In this document: positions 1 to 8,761 of the stretch, in pieces
Layout: each line of letters opens with the position of its first letter
Position numbering within the stretch: position 1 is the stretch's first letter
Assembly (NCBI RefSeq): GCF_036227205.1
Contig: NZ_CP109442.1
Span: 4,960,001-5,024,000 of the forward strand
Origin: Amycolatopsis sp. NBC_01480
Lineage (GTDB): Bacteria; Actinomycetota; Actinomycetes; Mycobacteriales; Pseudonocardiaceae
Reading direction: 5' to 3'
Length of the DNA stretch: 64,000 nucleotides
Translations under genes and position numbers: made by a program
Notes under the pieces: generated by a model
What the model saw: the letters and a program-made list of their open reading frames with translations, nothing else
Told to the model about the DNA's origin: nothing
The model's database searches: none

Positions 1-2264
1 GGGTACTGGCCCGAGGCCAGGGCCCGGTTGCCGGTGTAGGCGTCGGGGGGCGGGCGGCGGGTCGCGCGGGCGGCGCGGTTGATCTGCCCGGAGGGGGTGA
101 TCAGGGCGGGCCCGGTCTGCCGCTCCGGGCCGGCCGGTGGGTTGGCGAGGTCGTCGGCGAGGGTCTGGCGGGGTGGGCGCGGGGGCGCGGGTTGCAGGTG
201 GATGGGCAGCATCCCGGTGCTCGGCGCGATCAGCGCGCGGGGCAGACGCGCGGGTGGGCGGGCGTGGCGGTTGATCCGTCCGTCCGGGGTCAGCAGCCCC
301 GGCTGCGGCACCGGCGGCATGCCGGGTGGGCGGTCGGCAAGGTCGTCGGCCAGCGACCGGCGCCCGACCGCGCCGGGATCGTGGCGGGTGGTGATCGGCA
401 GGCCGAGCTGGTCGCGGGGCAGTGCGTGCGGCAGCGCGTCGTGTGGCAGCGCTCGCGGGTTCGCCGACACGACGCGGTTCTTGCCGGAGCCGCTCGCGGT
501 GAACAGCGACAGCTGCCCCGGACCAGCCCGGCGACTTTCCCGCGTGGTGGCGGGGAGTTCGCCCAGGCGCGGCGCTCGGCGTGGCCGGGGCCGGGTGTGG
601 CGCACCCGCAGGGGCAGCATGAACTGTCCCGTGGTCGTCGACGGCGGATCCGCGCCAGGACCACCCCCGCCCGGTCCTCGCGGCCGTCCGCGCGGACGGC
701 CTTTGCCGCCGAAAAGGGAGCCGGCGCTGCCGAGCAGGCCCATCGTCTTGTAGGCGATCGCGCCGCGCACCAGCGACCCGAGCATCGAGCGCCGGCCGCT
801 GCGCAGCGGGGCCAGGCACCAGAACGGGATCTTGATCAGCACCCAGATCAGCGCCAGGCACATCAGCAGGTTCACCAGCCCGGAGGCGTTCGGGCCGAAC
901 ACGGTGAACCCGCCGGGGGTGAAGAACACTCGCAGCGCGGTGACCATCGCCAGCGATTGGCCGAGCTGGATGGCCAGGACCCCGCCGAACGCTTTCCACC
1001 ACGCCTGCGCGATGCCCTCGGTGTGGGGGAGGGCGTGCCACATCAGCGCGATCGGGGCGGCGGCGATCAGCAGGATCGTCAGCATCACCCGCACGATGAA
1101 CGTGATCAGCAGGACCACGACCATGATCACGAGCGCGAGGCCGAGGAAGACCAGCCACACGCTGCTGTTGAACGCGCTCAGCACCATGTCGGTCATGGCC
1201 TTGCCCGCCGCGGCCGGGTCGACGCCCTCGCCCAGCACCGCGCCGGCGAGGGCGTTGGCGATCTGGATCGCCTGGGTCGCGATAAACAGCGAGAGCGTCC
1301 CGGCGAGGAAACCGATCACGACCCGAGGCCCGATTTCCTTGATGGTGTAACGGGTCTGCAGGGTTTCGTAGCCCATGACGATCAGCCCGGCGACCAGCAC
1401 GATGAGCACGTAGACGGCGAGCAGGATCTGCCACGACTGCGTCCACAGCTGCCCGACACTCGGCAACGCACTGGGCTCGGGTGTGGTCAGCAGTGTTCGG
1501 CCGAGCAGGTCCAGCAGCGGGTTGAGCGCGTCGGTCACCAGCCCGCGGAAGAAGCTGCTGATGCCCTCGGTGACGCAGGCGACCGGGTCGGTGATGCCGC
1601 ACTCGTCGGCCTGGCCGCCGCTGCCGGTCCCCGGGGCTGGTGCCGTGCCGGGGGCGCGCGGGCTGATCGGGACGGGCTGGGGAATGCAGTCCGGTCCCTG
1701 ACACGACGGCGGCGCCGGCGTGGCGCCGAGTCCGCCGCACTCGGGCATCAGCGCACCCGGGAAACACGACACCGGCGGTGCCGATGGCGGCGGCACGAGC
1801 GGAGCACTGGGCGGTCCCGACGGCGTCGGTGTCTGGGGGCTGCCGGGCAGCACGCATACGGGCTCGGCCGAGCCCGGGGCGCAGCCGGGCTGGGGCGGCA
1901 GCGGCAGCACCGGCGGCTGAGCGGCAGCGCGCGGTGCAGCCGCGGCCGCGGCCACGGGCGCAGGCTCGGGCCCGGGTGCGGCGGAGGCGCTCAGCGTGAT
2001 CCCGGCGACGGCTGCCACCAACGGCACCAGCACCGCGAGCACCCGGACCGGCCGCCGCCGGGCCAGCCGTCCCCAGCCACCGCGCCCACAACGGCTCCCC
2101 GCGCGTGCGGTGGGTGGGCGGTGCAGGGGCCGTTCATCGCTGCCTGACCCGGTGCGTGCGCTGGCCCGGCCGCCGTCCGCGCGGACGGGGCGCACGTTCG
2201 GCGTCATCGGCCAGGCCTGGTGCTCGCGCCGGCGGAGACGGGGTGTGTGGCGAGGGGCGGTCAT
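1..2264 (-). CDS. TrbL/VirB6-like conjugal transfer membrane protein (C-terminus beyond window)
   Basis: The minus strand is open from an ATG at 2264 to the window edge, about 754 codons without a stop, so the gene is 3'-truncated. The protein starts with a basic stretch, a signal-like hydrophobic segment (around residues 80-100) and a long proline/alanine-rich, cysteine-containing linker. A core of at least five hydrophobic segments follows, for example one ending AGLIVMGYETLQTRY and another starting IMVVVLLITFIVRVMLTIL. This layout is typical of VirB6/TrbL polytopic proteins, which form the inner-membrane channel of type IV secretion-like conjugation machines. The start lies just past the pilin-like gene stop (TGA then GCC then ATG), so the two are probably translated together. 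Family assignment is by topology and context, not by a catalytic motif. Confidence 0.72.
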   Translation of the reverse strand, partial: MTAPRHTPRLRRREHQAWPMTPNVRPVRADGGRASARTGSGSDERPLHRPPTARAGSRCGRGGWGRLARRRPVRVLAVLVPLVAAVAGITLSASAAPGPEPAPVAAAAAAPRAAAQPPVLPLPPQPGCAPGSAEPVCVLPGSPQTPTPSGPPSAPLVPPPSAPPVSCFPGALMPECGGLGATPAPPSCQGPDCIPQPVPISPRAPGTAPAPGTGSGGQADECGITDPVACVTEGISSFFRGLVTDALNPLLDLLGRTLLTTPEPSALPSVGQLWTQSWQILLAVYVLIVLVAGLIVMGYETLQTRYTIKEIGPRVVIGFLAGTLSLFIATQAIQIANALAGAVLGEGVDPAAAGKAMTDMVLSAFNSSVWLVFLGLALVIMVVVLLITFIVRVMLTILLIAAAPIALMWHALPHTEGIAQAWWKAFGGVLAIQLGQSLAMVTALRVFFTPGGFTVFGPNASGLVNLLMCLALIWVLIKIPFWCLAPLRSGRRSMLGSLVRGAIAYKTMGLLGSAGSLFGGKGRPRGRPRGPGGGGPGADPPSTTTGQFMLPLRVRHTRPRPRRAPRLGELPATTRESRRAGPGQLSLFTASGSGKNRVVSANPRALPHDALPHALPRDQLGLPITTRHDPGAVGRRSLADDLADRPPGMPPVPQPGLLTPDGRINRHARPPARLPRALIAPSTGMLPIHLQPAPPRPPRQTLADDLANPPAGPERQTGPALITPSGQINRAARATRRPPPDAYTGNRALASGQY

Positions 2265-2267
2265 GGC

Positions 2268-2639
2268 TCACACCCCGCCCACGATGGTCTTGAGCATCTC
2301 GACCACGAGCGGGGCGAGCGCGGCGAGCCCGAAGCCGATGCAGCCGGCTTTGAAGGCGCCTTTCGCCTTCTCGATCTCCCCGGGGTCGCCGGAGGCCAGC
2401 AGGTAGCGCAGGCCCGCGACGGTGAACAGCACGAGGGCGGCGCCGGCGAGGATCCCCATGATCAAGTTGCGGATGTTGGTGAAGACCTGCTCGACGGTCT
2501 GGGCGAGCGCGACGATCTGCACCGTCTCCGCCCGCGCCGTCGACGACGTCAGCAGCACCCCGAGGGCGACCAGCCACCCGATCAGCAGGACATCACGGCG
2601 GCGGTGCGCGCCTCGCTGTGGCCGCGCCGATACGGGCAT
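2268..2639 (-). CDS. VirB2/TrbC-like pilin family protein
   Basis: This is a 123-residue protein with a basic N-terminus, a hydrophobic signal segment (LLIGWLVALGVLLTSS) ending in an Ala-Arg-Ala site, and then two hydrophobic helices. The first contains IMGILAGAALVLFTVAGLRY; the second is in the C-terminal GCIGFGLAALAPLVVEML. Between them is a short polar loop with GDPGEIEKAKGAFKAG. Short precursors with two transmembrane helices and a charged loop are the hallmark of VirB2/TrbC pilins. I chose the internal ATG at 2639 because the upstream in-frame extension to 2819 is low-complexity Pro/Arg/His sequence. The gene sits immediately upstream of the TrbL/VirB6-like gene on the same strand, which supports a conjugation role. 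Confidence 0.75.
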   Translation of the reverse strand: MPVSARPQRGAHRRRDVLLIGWLVALGVLLTSSTARAETVQIVALAQTVEQVFTNIRNLIMGILAGAALVLFTVAGLRYLLASGDPGEIEKAKGAFKAGCIGFGLAALAPLVVEMLKTIVGGV

Positions 2640-2809
2640 CGCGGTGGCGCCGGCGGAACCCGCGCAGCGACTCCCGGCGCGGTGGTGTGTGGCGGCGGTC
2701 GCGGACCGGGGATGCGTCGGCTGCGGCGCGGAGGCCGGGGTACCGGGACGGCGTGGTGCCGTGCGGCGTGAGGGTGCCGGGTGCGGATGAGGACGGTGTC
2801 GTGGTGTGG

Positions 2810-3877
2810 TCAGTCGCATGAGCGGGCCTCCTGAGCGGGCGCCGGGTGCCCGGCGGGGCCGGGCGAGTGGCCGCGGCGCGGGCGGGCGGGCAGCCGGGTC
2901 CCGCGTGCGCTAACTCCGGATTTCGGGCCGTGCGGAGACATCGGGCGGACGAATTTCTTCGCCAGTTCCGGACTCACCCGTGTCACGCCGCGTAGCCGCA
3001 GCCGGTGGGTCGGGGAGAGCCGCACGACCGGGTGCCCGGACCCGCGCAGGTAGCCGCGACCGCCGGTGTCGGGCGCCGGAGCGGAGGCGTCGTCGGTGTC
3101 GTTGGCTGGCTCGGTGAGGTAGCGGGCCAGGCGCTGCTCGGCGCGACGGCGAGCCTGCTGTGTTGTCCGGTAGTGCTCTCCGCGTGCGTGCGCGGCTTCG
3201 GTCAGCGACAGGTCCCCGAAGCGGGTGGCCGAGATCAGCGCGGCCTCGTCGGTCGTGATGACGCCCGCGCGCACGGCGGTCACGAGCACGAGGTCGGGGT
3301 GCCCGCCCGGGCGGTGTGATGGTGTGGAGCGGAACTCGGTGTCCTCTACCGGGGCCGGCGCGTCGAGGGCCTCGCGCAGCGCGGTGTAGCCGGCACGGTA
3401 GGCCGCCCACCGCAGTCGCACGAGGATCGCCGGCCGGTCCAGCGCGGCCTCGCCGAGCCCGTGGAGGAACCCCGTCAGGACGGCGGCGTGGATGTCGTGC
3501 CTGTCGCCGCGGAACCGGTGGGTCAGCTGCGCGGCGACCGGCAGCAGCACCGGCATCGCCAGGCCGACGCACGCCATCGTCCAGGTGCCGCCCTCCGCGC
3601 GCGCCCGGGTGATCAGGTAGGTCCACGTCGCGTCCCGGGTGGCCTGGGTGCAGCCCGTGGCTAGCAGCAGCGCCCCGAGTTCGTCCAGTGGCACCGGGCG
3701 TGCGGGGAGCCCGGGGATCGCGGTGCCGTCCACGCACACGGGATGGGGGCCGGTCACCAGCCACGCGAAGGTGGCGGCGGCGACGTCGAACACTCCGTCT
3801 CTCCCCGCGTGGTCGCCGGTGCGGCGAAGTGAGAAAACGCCCGGCCCGGGATCGGTTTCCGGTAACGACATATTCAT
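2810..3877 (-). CDS. Element-borne helix-turn-helix protein with sigma-region-4-like motif
   Basis: This 355-residue protein starts at the ATG at 3877, which has an AGGAGTG ribosome site seven bases upstream. An in-frame start at 3922 lacks one. The N-terminal two thirds is alpha-helical and of unknown function. Around residues 210-260 there is a segment with TDEAALISATRFGDLSLTEAA followed by a basic helix (TTQQARRRAEQRLARYL), which resembles the DNA-contacting helix pair of sigma-70 region 4 or LuxR-type domains. The C-terminus is basic and low complexity. The gene is first in the minus-strand transfer group, directly beside the iteron region to its right, so it may bind there and control transfer genes. 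The regulatory role is inference. Confidence 0.55.
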   Translation of the reverse strand: MNMSLPETDPGPGVFSLRRTGDHAGRDGVFDVAAATFAWLVTGPHPVCVDGTAIPGLPARPVPLDELGALLLATGCTQATRDATWTYLITRARAEGGTWTMACVGLAMPVLLPVAAQLTHRFRGDRHDIHAAVLTGFLHGLGEAALDRPAILVRLRWAAYRAGYTALREALDAPAPVEDTEFRSTPSHRPGGHPDLVLVTAVRAGVITTDEAALISATRFGDLSLTEAAHARGEHYRTTQQARRRAEQRLARYLTEPANDTDDASAPAPDTGGRGYLRGSGHPVVRLSPTHRLRLRGVTRVSPELAKKFVRPMSPHGPKSGVSARGTRLPARPRRGHSPGPAGHPAPAQEARSCD

Positions 3878-4434
3878 GGCGGCCACTCCTGATAGAGGCG
3901 GAATCAGTGCGGCCACCAGCAAGCCATTCGAGGCGCCTCACAACCGCCCCAACACCGCCTCGAAAGCGCCTCCGAACCGCATCAAAACCGCCTCAAAGAA
4001 GTGCCTCAAGCGCAGTCTTGTGCGCACGCTGGAAAGTTGGCGAACGCGGCCCAGTGGCACGTTCACAGCCTTTGAGGCGCCCCGTAATGCGGCTTTGATC
4101 TGCGACAGTGTGCTCCGATGCGCCAACAGTGAGGCGAGGCGCCTCACGAGCTTTGTGCCACCGGCGAGGGTGCTGGACGCGCGGGGGAGAGTGCCTCGGG
4201 AAACTTGTCGAGAACCCTCGCGATGCCCTGGCGAGCAGGGAACAGGTCATTCTCGTGGTATCGGAAGCGTGTGTTCGTGGCTTGCCCGGTTGCGGTTGAT
4301 TTCGTCGTGAAGTCTCGGAAGTTTCTTGAATTTTCCGGGATTTGGATGTCTCCAAGCAGACTTTTTTGCGGAGTTAGTCGGTGATCGCAGCCACCGCCGG
4401 CACACCCCGGCGGCTCCCGCTCAGGAGGCTTCTC
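3878..4434. repeat. Noncoding control region with GAGGC/GCCTC palindromic iterons
   Basis: This 557-base stretch lies between the divergent HTH gene and the methyltransferase-like gene. The 10-bp palindrome GAGGCGCCTC occurs twice, at 3930-3939 and 4136-4145, each time preceded by C and followed by AC. Further half-sites (GAGGC or GCCTC) lie at 3957, 3968, 3990, 4003, 4074, 4131 and 4193. The segment from about 4290 to 4380 is AT-richer than its neighbours. Such clustered iterons next to a transfer operon suggest a binding region for an element-encoded regulator, or an origin of transfer or replication. No gene is convincing here. Confidence 0.6.
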
Positions 4435-5523
4435 ATGACCCAGCGCGCGCAGTCCCCGGACGGCCGTCCGGGCCGCCGCACGGACTCGGCTCGCCCGCCG
4501 CGCACCCGGCGCGGTGGCGACCGCACCCCCTACCCCGGAGCCCGCACACGGACCACCACGGCAGACACCGGCCGGGCCCGTGCGGCCTCGCGCCCCGAGG
4601 GCGCACCGGCCCCGTCGCGCCGGCGCACGACGACCCCACCGGCGGCTCCGGCTCCGGCCACGGTGTGGACGTGCGGGCCCGAGCCGATCGACGCCCACGC
4701 GGCGTGGCCGGCGCCGATCGTGGAGACCATCACCGCGGCGTTCACCGCACCCGGTGCGCATGTCGTTCTGATCGACATCGATGCGGCGCCGGCCACGGGC
4801 ACGCGATCCGGCGTGGACGGCTCGGCGACCGCTGGCGAGGTGTCGGTGACGGCGGCGCGGGCGGCGGTGCGCGCGCTCGATCGCACCGCCGACACGCTCA
4901 CCTTCGACAGGCGCGCGGAGGGCGCCGTCGCGTCCTCACGCCCGTTCTGGGCAGACCTGGTCACCGACACGGGAGACCCGTCCGCAGCCCTCGCCGGGGG
5001 ACCGCCGAACCCGGCGCGCACCGGGGACCGTGACCGTGCGGGTGCGCCGGAATCGGGGCACGGCGCGGGGGCGGATCTGGTCCTCGTGTCCCTGCCCGCC
5101 CACGCCGCCGAGACGGTGCCGCTGGACCGGCTCGTGCTGTTCGCGGCGGACCGGCTGCGGCAGGGCGGCATCGTCGCGGTGTATACGCACAGTGACTGGA
5201 CACAGGGGACGCTGGTCGACCCGACCGGTGCGATCGTGGCCGCCTGCCAGCACGCCGATCTGCTCTACCTGCAGCACATCGTCGCCCTGCACACCCCCGT
5301 CCGCGACGGCCGCCTGCGGGCCGCGCCGGGTGTGGCGGTGGCCGCCGAATACGACCGCGCCCGGCACCGCGCGACGGTGCGCGGACTGCCCGCGCCGCAC
5401 CTGCGCGCGCACGGCGACGTCCTCGCCTTCGCGCAACCCGCCGACGCCAGCGCGCCGCCACCCGAGACCGGTCCGGCGACCGCGGCACACGGCGACGCGC
5501 CAGGCACGGGTGGCGGCGAGTGA
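4435..5523 (+). CDS. Methyltransferase-fold-like protein, no catalytic motif seen
   Basis: This is a 362-residue protein. The ATG at 4435 has AGGAGG six bases upstream; an in-frame GTG at 4381 has none. The first 90 residues are basic and disordered-looking. The middle shows alternating hydrophobic strands (AHVVLIDIDAA; ADLVLVSLPAH; LVLFAADRLRQGGIVAVYTH; LLYLQHIVALH) in the order expected for a Rossmann-type methyltransferase. However, the residues after the predicted strand 4 read SLPAH, where an amino-methyltransferase would have a DPPY-type motif. The stop overlaps a possible GTG start of the next gene, a true DNA methyltransferase. It may be an inactive partner or specificity subunit. That role is inference. 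Confidence 0.5.
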   Translation: MTQRAQSPDGRPGRRTDSARPPRTRRGGDRTPYPGARTRTTTADTGRARAASRPEGAPAPSRRRTTTPPAAPAPATVWTCGPEPIDAHAAWPAPIVETITAAFTAPGAHVVLIDIDAAPATGTRSGVDGSATAGEVSVTAARAAVRALDRTADTLTFDRRAEGAVASSRPFWADLVTDTGDPSAALAGGPPNPARTGDRDRAGAPESGHGAGADLVLVSLPAHAAETVPLDRLVLFAADRLRQGGIVAVYTHSDWTQGTLVDPTGAIVAACQHADLLYLQHIVALHTPVRDGRLRAAPGVAVAAEYDRARHRATVRGLPAPHLRAHGDVLAFAQPADASAPPPETGPATAAHGDAPGTGGGE

Positions 5524-5591
5524 GCCCGCTCTCGCCGCGCCCGACCGGCTCTTCGTCGGCCACCTCCGTACTTATGAAAGGCACCACGCTC

Positions 5592-6689
5592 ATGTCCCAC
5601 CAGCATCCCTCGGCAACGGCCGCCGCCGGTCCCGCTGCCAGCGTCCTCGACGACCCGACTGTGCCGATCTCGCGCGCGCTCATCGACGCCCTCGACGCCG
5701 TCGCCGACACCACCGCACAGCCGCGGCACCAGACCGGAAACGACCCGATCGATCCGACCAGCGCGACCAACGTGACCGAGACGGACGAGCTGCCGTTGTC
5801 GGTGTGGGCGACCGCGCAGACCTCCCCCGCCGCGCAACGCAAGGGCCGCTACGTGAGCGACTCGACCGCGCACCCGGCGAAGATGCTCCCGGCCGTGGCC
5901 GCGCACGCCATCGGTGCCTACACCCGTCCCGGGGAGCTGGTGCTCGACCCGATGGCCGGCTCCGGCACCACACTGGTCGAGGCGATCGACGCCGGCCGGC
6001 GCGCGGTCGGGGTGGAGTACGAACCCCACTGGGTCGCCGTCGCCCGCGCCAACCTCGAGCTGGCCCGTGAACGCGGGCACGACCATCGGGCGCAGGTCGT
6101 GCACGGCGACGCGCGCCAGCTGCCGCACCTGCTGCCCGAGCGGTATCGGGGGCAGGTCGCGCTGGTGGTCACCTCACCCCCGTACGGGCCCGCTACCCAC
6201 GGGCAGGTCGTCACCGCCACCACCGGCTCGGACGACGGGAAGGTCCACAAGTACCACCACCGCTACGGCTCCACCCTGGACCGCGGGAACCTGGCCAACG
6301 TCGGGCACCACCGGCTGCTGGCAGGGTTCACCCGCATCCTCACCGGCTGCGCGGCCGTGCTGCGCCCCGGCGGGCACGTCGCGATCACCGCGCGGCCCTG
6401 GCGCGAGCACTCCGAGCTGATCGACCTGCCCTCGCAGATCATCGCCTGCGGCCGGGCCGCCGGACTGGTCCCGGTCGAACGCTGCGTCGCCCTGCTGGCC
6501 CGGGTCGCCGACGACGAGCTGATCGCCCGCGGCTCGTTCTTCCAGCGGGACTTCATCCGCAAACAGCGCGAGCAGGGCCTGCCGCTGCATCTGATCGCGC
6601 ACGAGGACGTCATCGTGCTGCGCCGGCCGGTCGAACCCACCCCTGCCCCGAAGCCCTCGGCCCATGGCGGTCAGGAGCGGCGGTCATGA
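5592..6689 (+). CDS. Amino-type (N4-cytosine/N6-adenine) DNA methyltransferase
   Basis: The 365-residue protein carries an HPAK motif (motif X-like), then motif I LDPMAGSGTT for S-adenosylmethionine binding, an acidic VGVEYEP loop, and motif IV TSPPYG for the target amino base. The order X-I-IV is that of gamma-type amino methyltransferases. It probably methylates the exocyclic amine of adenine or cytosine in double-stranded DNA and may shield the element from host restriction. No endonuclease gene lies beside it. The ATG at 5592 has an AAAGG ten bases upstream. The frame can also begin at a GTG at 5520 that overlaps the previous stop, so coupled translation from there is possible. The stop overlaps the next gene's ATG. 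Confidence 0.8.
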   Translation: MSHQHPSATAAAGPAASVLDDPTVPISRALIDALDAVADTTAQPRHQTGNDPIDPTSATNVTETDELPLSVWATAQTSPAAQRKGRYVSDSTAHPAKMLPAVAAHAIGAYTRPGELVLDPMAGSGTTLVEAIDAGRRAVGVEYEPHWVAVARANLELARERGHDHRAQVVHGDARQLPHLLPERYRGQVALVVTSPPYGPATHGQVVTATTGSDDGKVHKYHHRYGSTLDRGNLANVGHHRLLAGFTRILTGCAAVLRPGGHVAITARPWREHSELIDLPSQIIACGRAAGLVPVERCVALLARVADDELIARGSFFQRDFIRKQREQGLPLHLIAHEDVIVLRRPVEPTPAPKPSAHGGQERRS

Positions 6690-6925
6690 GCGCTCGCACA
6701 CGGTGCACGGACTGCGGATGGACCGCCCGATACCGCCGGCCCACTGCCGCTTACCGCGCCGCAGCCCGCCACCGCTGCGCTGTCGTCACGAACCAGCCAC
6801 CGCAGAAGCGGCAGCACCGAACAGCGACCGACCACGACGCCTCCCCGCAGACCAGCCCGCTGCCACTGCTGCAGGCGCGCGGCAACGCGTGCGGTTGTCT
6901 TCCACCGGCCAGGTGCGCGCGATGA
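6686..6925 (+). CDS. Small zinc-knuckle protein
   Basis: This is a 79-residue protein whose ATG overlaps the upstream methyltransferase stop (ATGA) and whose TGA overlaps the next ATG (ATGA again), so it is embedded in a translationally coupled trio. Near the N-terminus a CTDCGW pair is followed about 20 residues later by RHRC, giving a C-x2-C...H-x-C pattern that could hold one zinc ion. Short proteins with this pattern are common in actinobacterial phages and mobile elements, where their role is unknown. The C-terminal half is low complexity and may be poorly conserved. Coding status rests mainly on the tight overlaps and the cysteine spacing. Confidence 0.5.
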   Translation: MSARTRCTDCGWTARYRRPTAAYRAAARHRCAVVTNQPPQKRQHRTATDHDASPQTSPLPLLQARGNACGCLPPARCAR

Positions 6926-7902
6926 CCTCACCACACCCTGACTCCGAGTGCGAGACCGCGAGCGGACACGACCCGCTGCGGTTCGTGGCGACCGAGGGCC
7001 CGGTGATCGGGTCTTTGTGCACCGGGCTGGCCGGTCTCGACCTCGGCGTCGCGGCCGTGCTCGGCGGCCGGATCGCCTGGTACTGCGAAGTCGATCCGCA
7101 CGCCGCCACGATCCTCGCCGCCCGCGTGCCGGGGGTGGTGAACCTCGGTGATCTGCGCGCGGTCGACTTCGCCTCCGTGGAGCCGGTCGAGGTGCTCACC
7201 GCAGGGTTTCCGTGTCAGGACATTTCCGCGGCCGGTCGGCGCGCGGGTATCGAGAAAGGCGCTCGCAGTGGACTGTGGAGCAACGTGCTGGACGCCATTC
7301 GCGTCCTACGACCCCGCCTCGTCGTCGTGGAGAACGTCGCCGCACTCCGCTGGAAAAACGGCGGCCTCGACCGTGTACTCGCAGGGCTGGCCGAGGTGGG
7401 GTATGACGCGGTCTGGCGTTGCGTACGCGCCGCCGACATCGGCGCCGCCGACCGGCGGGAGCGGGTGTTCCTGTGTGCCGTCCCCCAGCCGGGACGGGAT
7501 GCGGATGATGCCGACCCCGCAGGCCCGCGACGGGGAACCGCGCGGTCCGGTCGATCCCGCGCGCAGGCGCGCGGGCGGGCATCAGGTGAACCTCAACGAC
7601 GCGGTCGACGCGGTGATCCGGCCGGCGCAGCTGCTGCCTACGCTGACGGCGGCGGACTCCCGGTCGGCGGCGATTCAGACCGTGCTCCATCCGGTCCGGC
7701 CGATCCCGGCCGGGTGCGTGACGCTGACCGACTCGGTGCGGCTGCTGCCGACCCCGACGGCCTCGGATGCGAAGAACTGCACCCACGACACGCACGACGG
7801 CGGACCGTCCCTTCCGGACAGAGCCCGCGCGCTCGGCACGCCGCCATCACCGAGAGACGGAACGTGCTGCGCGGCAACGCAAAGTCCAGGGCGGATTCGT
7901 AG
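6922..7902 (+). CDS. C5-cytosine DNA methyltransferase, catalytic part (split gene)
   Basis: From the ATG at 6922 the protein reads as a Dcm-type enzyme. It has motif I (SLCTGLAGLDLG), an acidic CEVDPHA loop, motif IV GFPCQDIS with the catalytic cysteine, the GxRSGLW element, motif VI (VVENV) and motif VIII (RRERVFL). It would transfer a methyl group to carbon 5 of cytosine. After about 7490 this frame becomes Arg/Gly-rich and loses family resemblance, while the adjacent frame picks up LPTP-type repeats expected of the target-recognition part. The 326-residue product as read therefore has an aberrant C-terminal third. Either a frameshift has broken the gene or there is a sequence error near the CCCCC run at about 7482-7486. 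Confidence 0.7.
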   Translation: MTSPHPDSECETASGHDPLRFVATEGPVIGSLCTGLAGLDLGVAAVLGGRIAWYCEVDPHAATILAARVPGVVNLGDLRAVDFASVEPVEVLTAGFPCQDISAAGRRAGIEKGARSGLWSNVLDAIRVLRPRLVVVENVAALRWKNGGLDRVLAGLAEVGYDAVWRCVRAADIGAADRRERVFLCAVPQPGRDADDADPAGPRRGTARSGRSRAQARGRASGEPQRRGRRGDPAGAAAAYADGGGLPVGGDSDRAPSGPADPGRVRDADRLGAAAADPDGLGCEELHPRHARRRTVPSGQSPRARHAAITERRNVLRGNAKSRADS

Positions 7903-8166
7903 CTGTCTTTCCCCGGGTGCGTGGGGCCCTGCTGCCGACACCGACCGCGCACGACGGTTCTTCCAACGGAATCTCCGCTGCCACGCGACAAGGAGGCCCG
8001 TCCCTCTTGGACACGCTACGACTTCTCCCGACCCCACGGGCGACCGACGGCACCAAGGGCTGCCCCGCGCAGCGCGGCTCGAAGGGCGATCTGATGCTGC
8101 CCTCGGTCGTCATCGCCGTCACCACGCCCACACCGACAACCCAGGCGCGGAAGGAGGCGAGTGATC
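7490..8166 (+). pseudogene. Frame-shifted middle of the C5-methyltransferase (LPTPxAxD repeats)
   Basis: This stretch encodes family-typical repeats but in two frames. In frame 2 one reads MPTPQARDGE, LLPTLTAADS and LLPTPTASDAKN followed by GGPSLPDRARAL. From about 7905 the third frame takes over with LLPTPTAHDGSSNG, GGPSLLDTLR and LLPTPRATDGTKG. Phage- and element-borne cytosine methyltransferases carry such repeats between the catalytic core and the last motifs. The coding phase therefore moves by +1 twice (near 7490 and again between about 7840 and 7905). A natural single protein is not possible as written. Decay or sequencing indels could both explain it. Confidence 0.55.
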
Positions 8167-8652
8167 GTGGCCGCACGCGCACCTCGCGCCCGCCGCGCCG
8201 CGCGCGGTGAACCCTGCCCGGTGGACTGGGGCGACTACGCCGCCGACGTGCACCGCTGGGAACTCATCACCGGCCGTCCTGCGCCGTACCCGACCCAGCC
8301 CGGGCGACACGGACGTCCCGTCCTCGCGCCGCCGTTCGTCGAATGGCTGATGGGCCTGCCCCCTGGCTGGGCCACCGCCGAACACCTCGACCTGCCCCGC
8401 ACCGCGCAGCTGCGCGCCCTGGGCAACGGCGTCATGCCCCAGCAAGCCGCGCACGCCCTGCGCCTCCTGCTGGACGACCTGACCCACCTGCACCGTCCAC
8501 GCTGCCACCCGCCGGCCAGCACCCCACGGGACACCACTTCCCGCGCGAGCCGACCGGCCCCGGCGCGCGGCGGCTCGACGCGACCGCCCGGTGCCGCCCG
8601 AACCTCGACCGCTGCGCGCGGCCGTCGCAGCGGTACCCGCTCGCGCCGCTGA
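8167..8652 (+). CDS. C-terminal part of the C5-cytosine methyltransferase (motifs IX-X)
   Basis: This reading frame has a strong AAGGAGG site and GTG starts at 8161 and 8167; the second has the better spacing. It encodes WGDYAADVHRWELITGRPAP, then PPFVEWLMGLPPGW and LRALGNGVMPQQA. The last string is motif X of C5 methyltransferases, which completes the S-adenosylmethionine pocket. The roughly 160-residue product would lack its own catalytic cysteine. It is therefore either translated separately to complement the upstream fragment or is the remnant of a once continuous gene. The C-terminal 50 residues are low complexity. Confidence 0.6.
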   Translation: MAARAPRARRAARGEPCPVDWGDYAADVHRWELITGRPAPYPTQPGRHGRPVLAPPFVEWLMGLPPGWATAEHLDLPRTAQLRALGNGVMPQQAAHALRLLLDDLTHLHRPRCHPPASTPRDTTSRASRPAPARGGSTRPPGAARTSTAARGRRSGTRSRR

Positions 8653-8761
8653 ACTCGTGGCGCTCCGGGGTGCGAGGCCACCACCGATCCCGCCCCGGAG
8701 CGCCACGCTCCACCCACCGCCCAGGTTCTCTCTGCCCGACTTGCCGAAGGGGCCCTTCGCC

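Noticed and set aside
192..2147. Long plus-strand open frame (651 codons) at the left end
   Set aside because: Its translation is Arg/Gln/His/Gly-rich low-complexity sequence. The opposite strand encodes clear membrane helices of a conjugation protein.
3938..4147. Possible 69-residue minus-strand protein in the iteron region
   Set aside because: Its apparent repeats (FEAVL) arise from the iterons themselves and there is no ribosome site.
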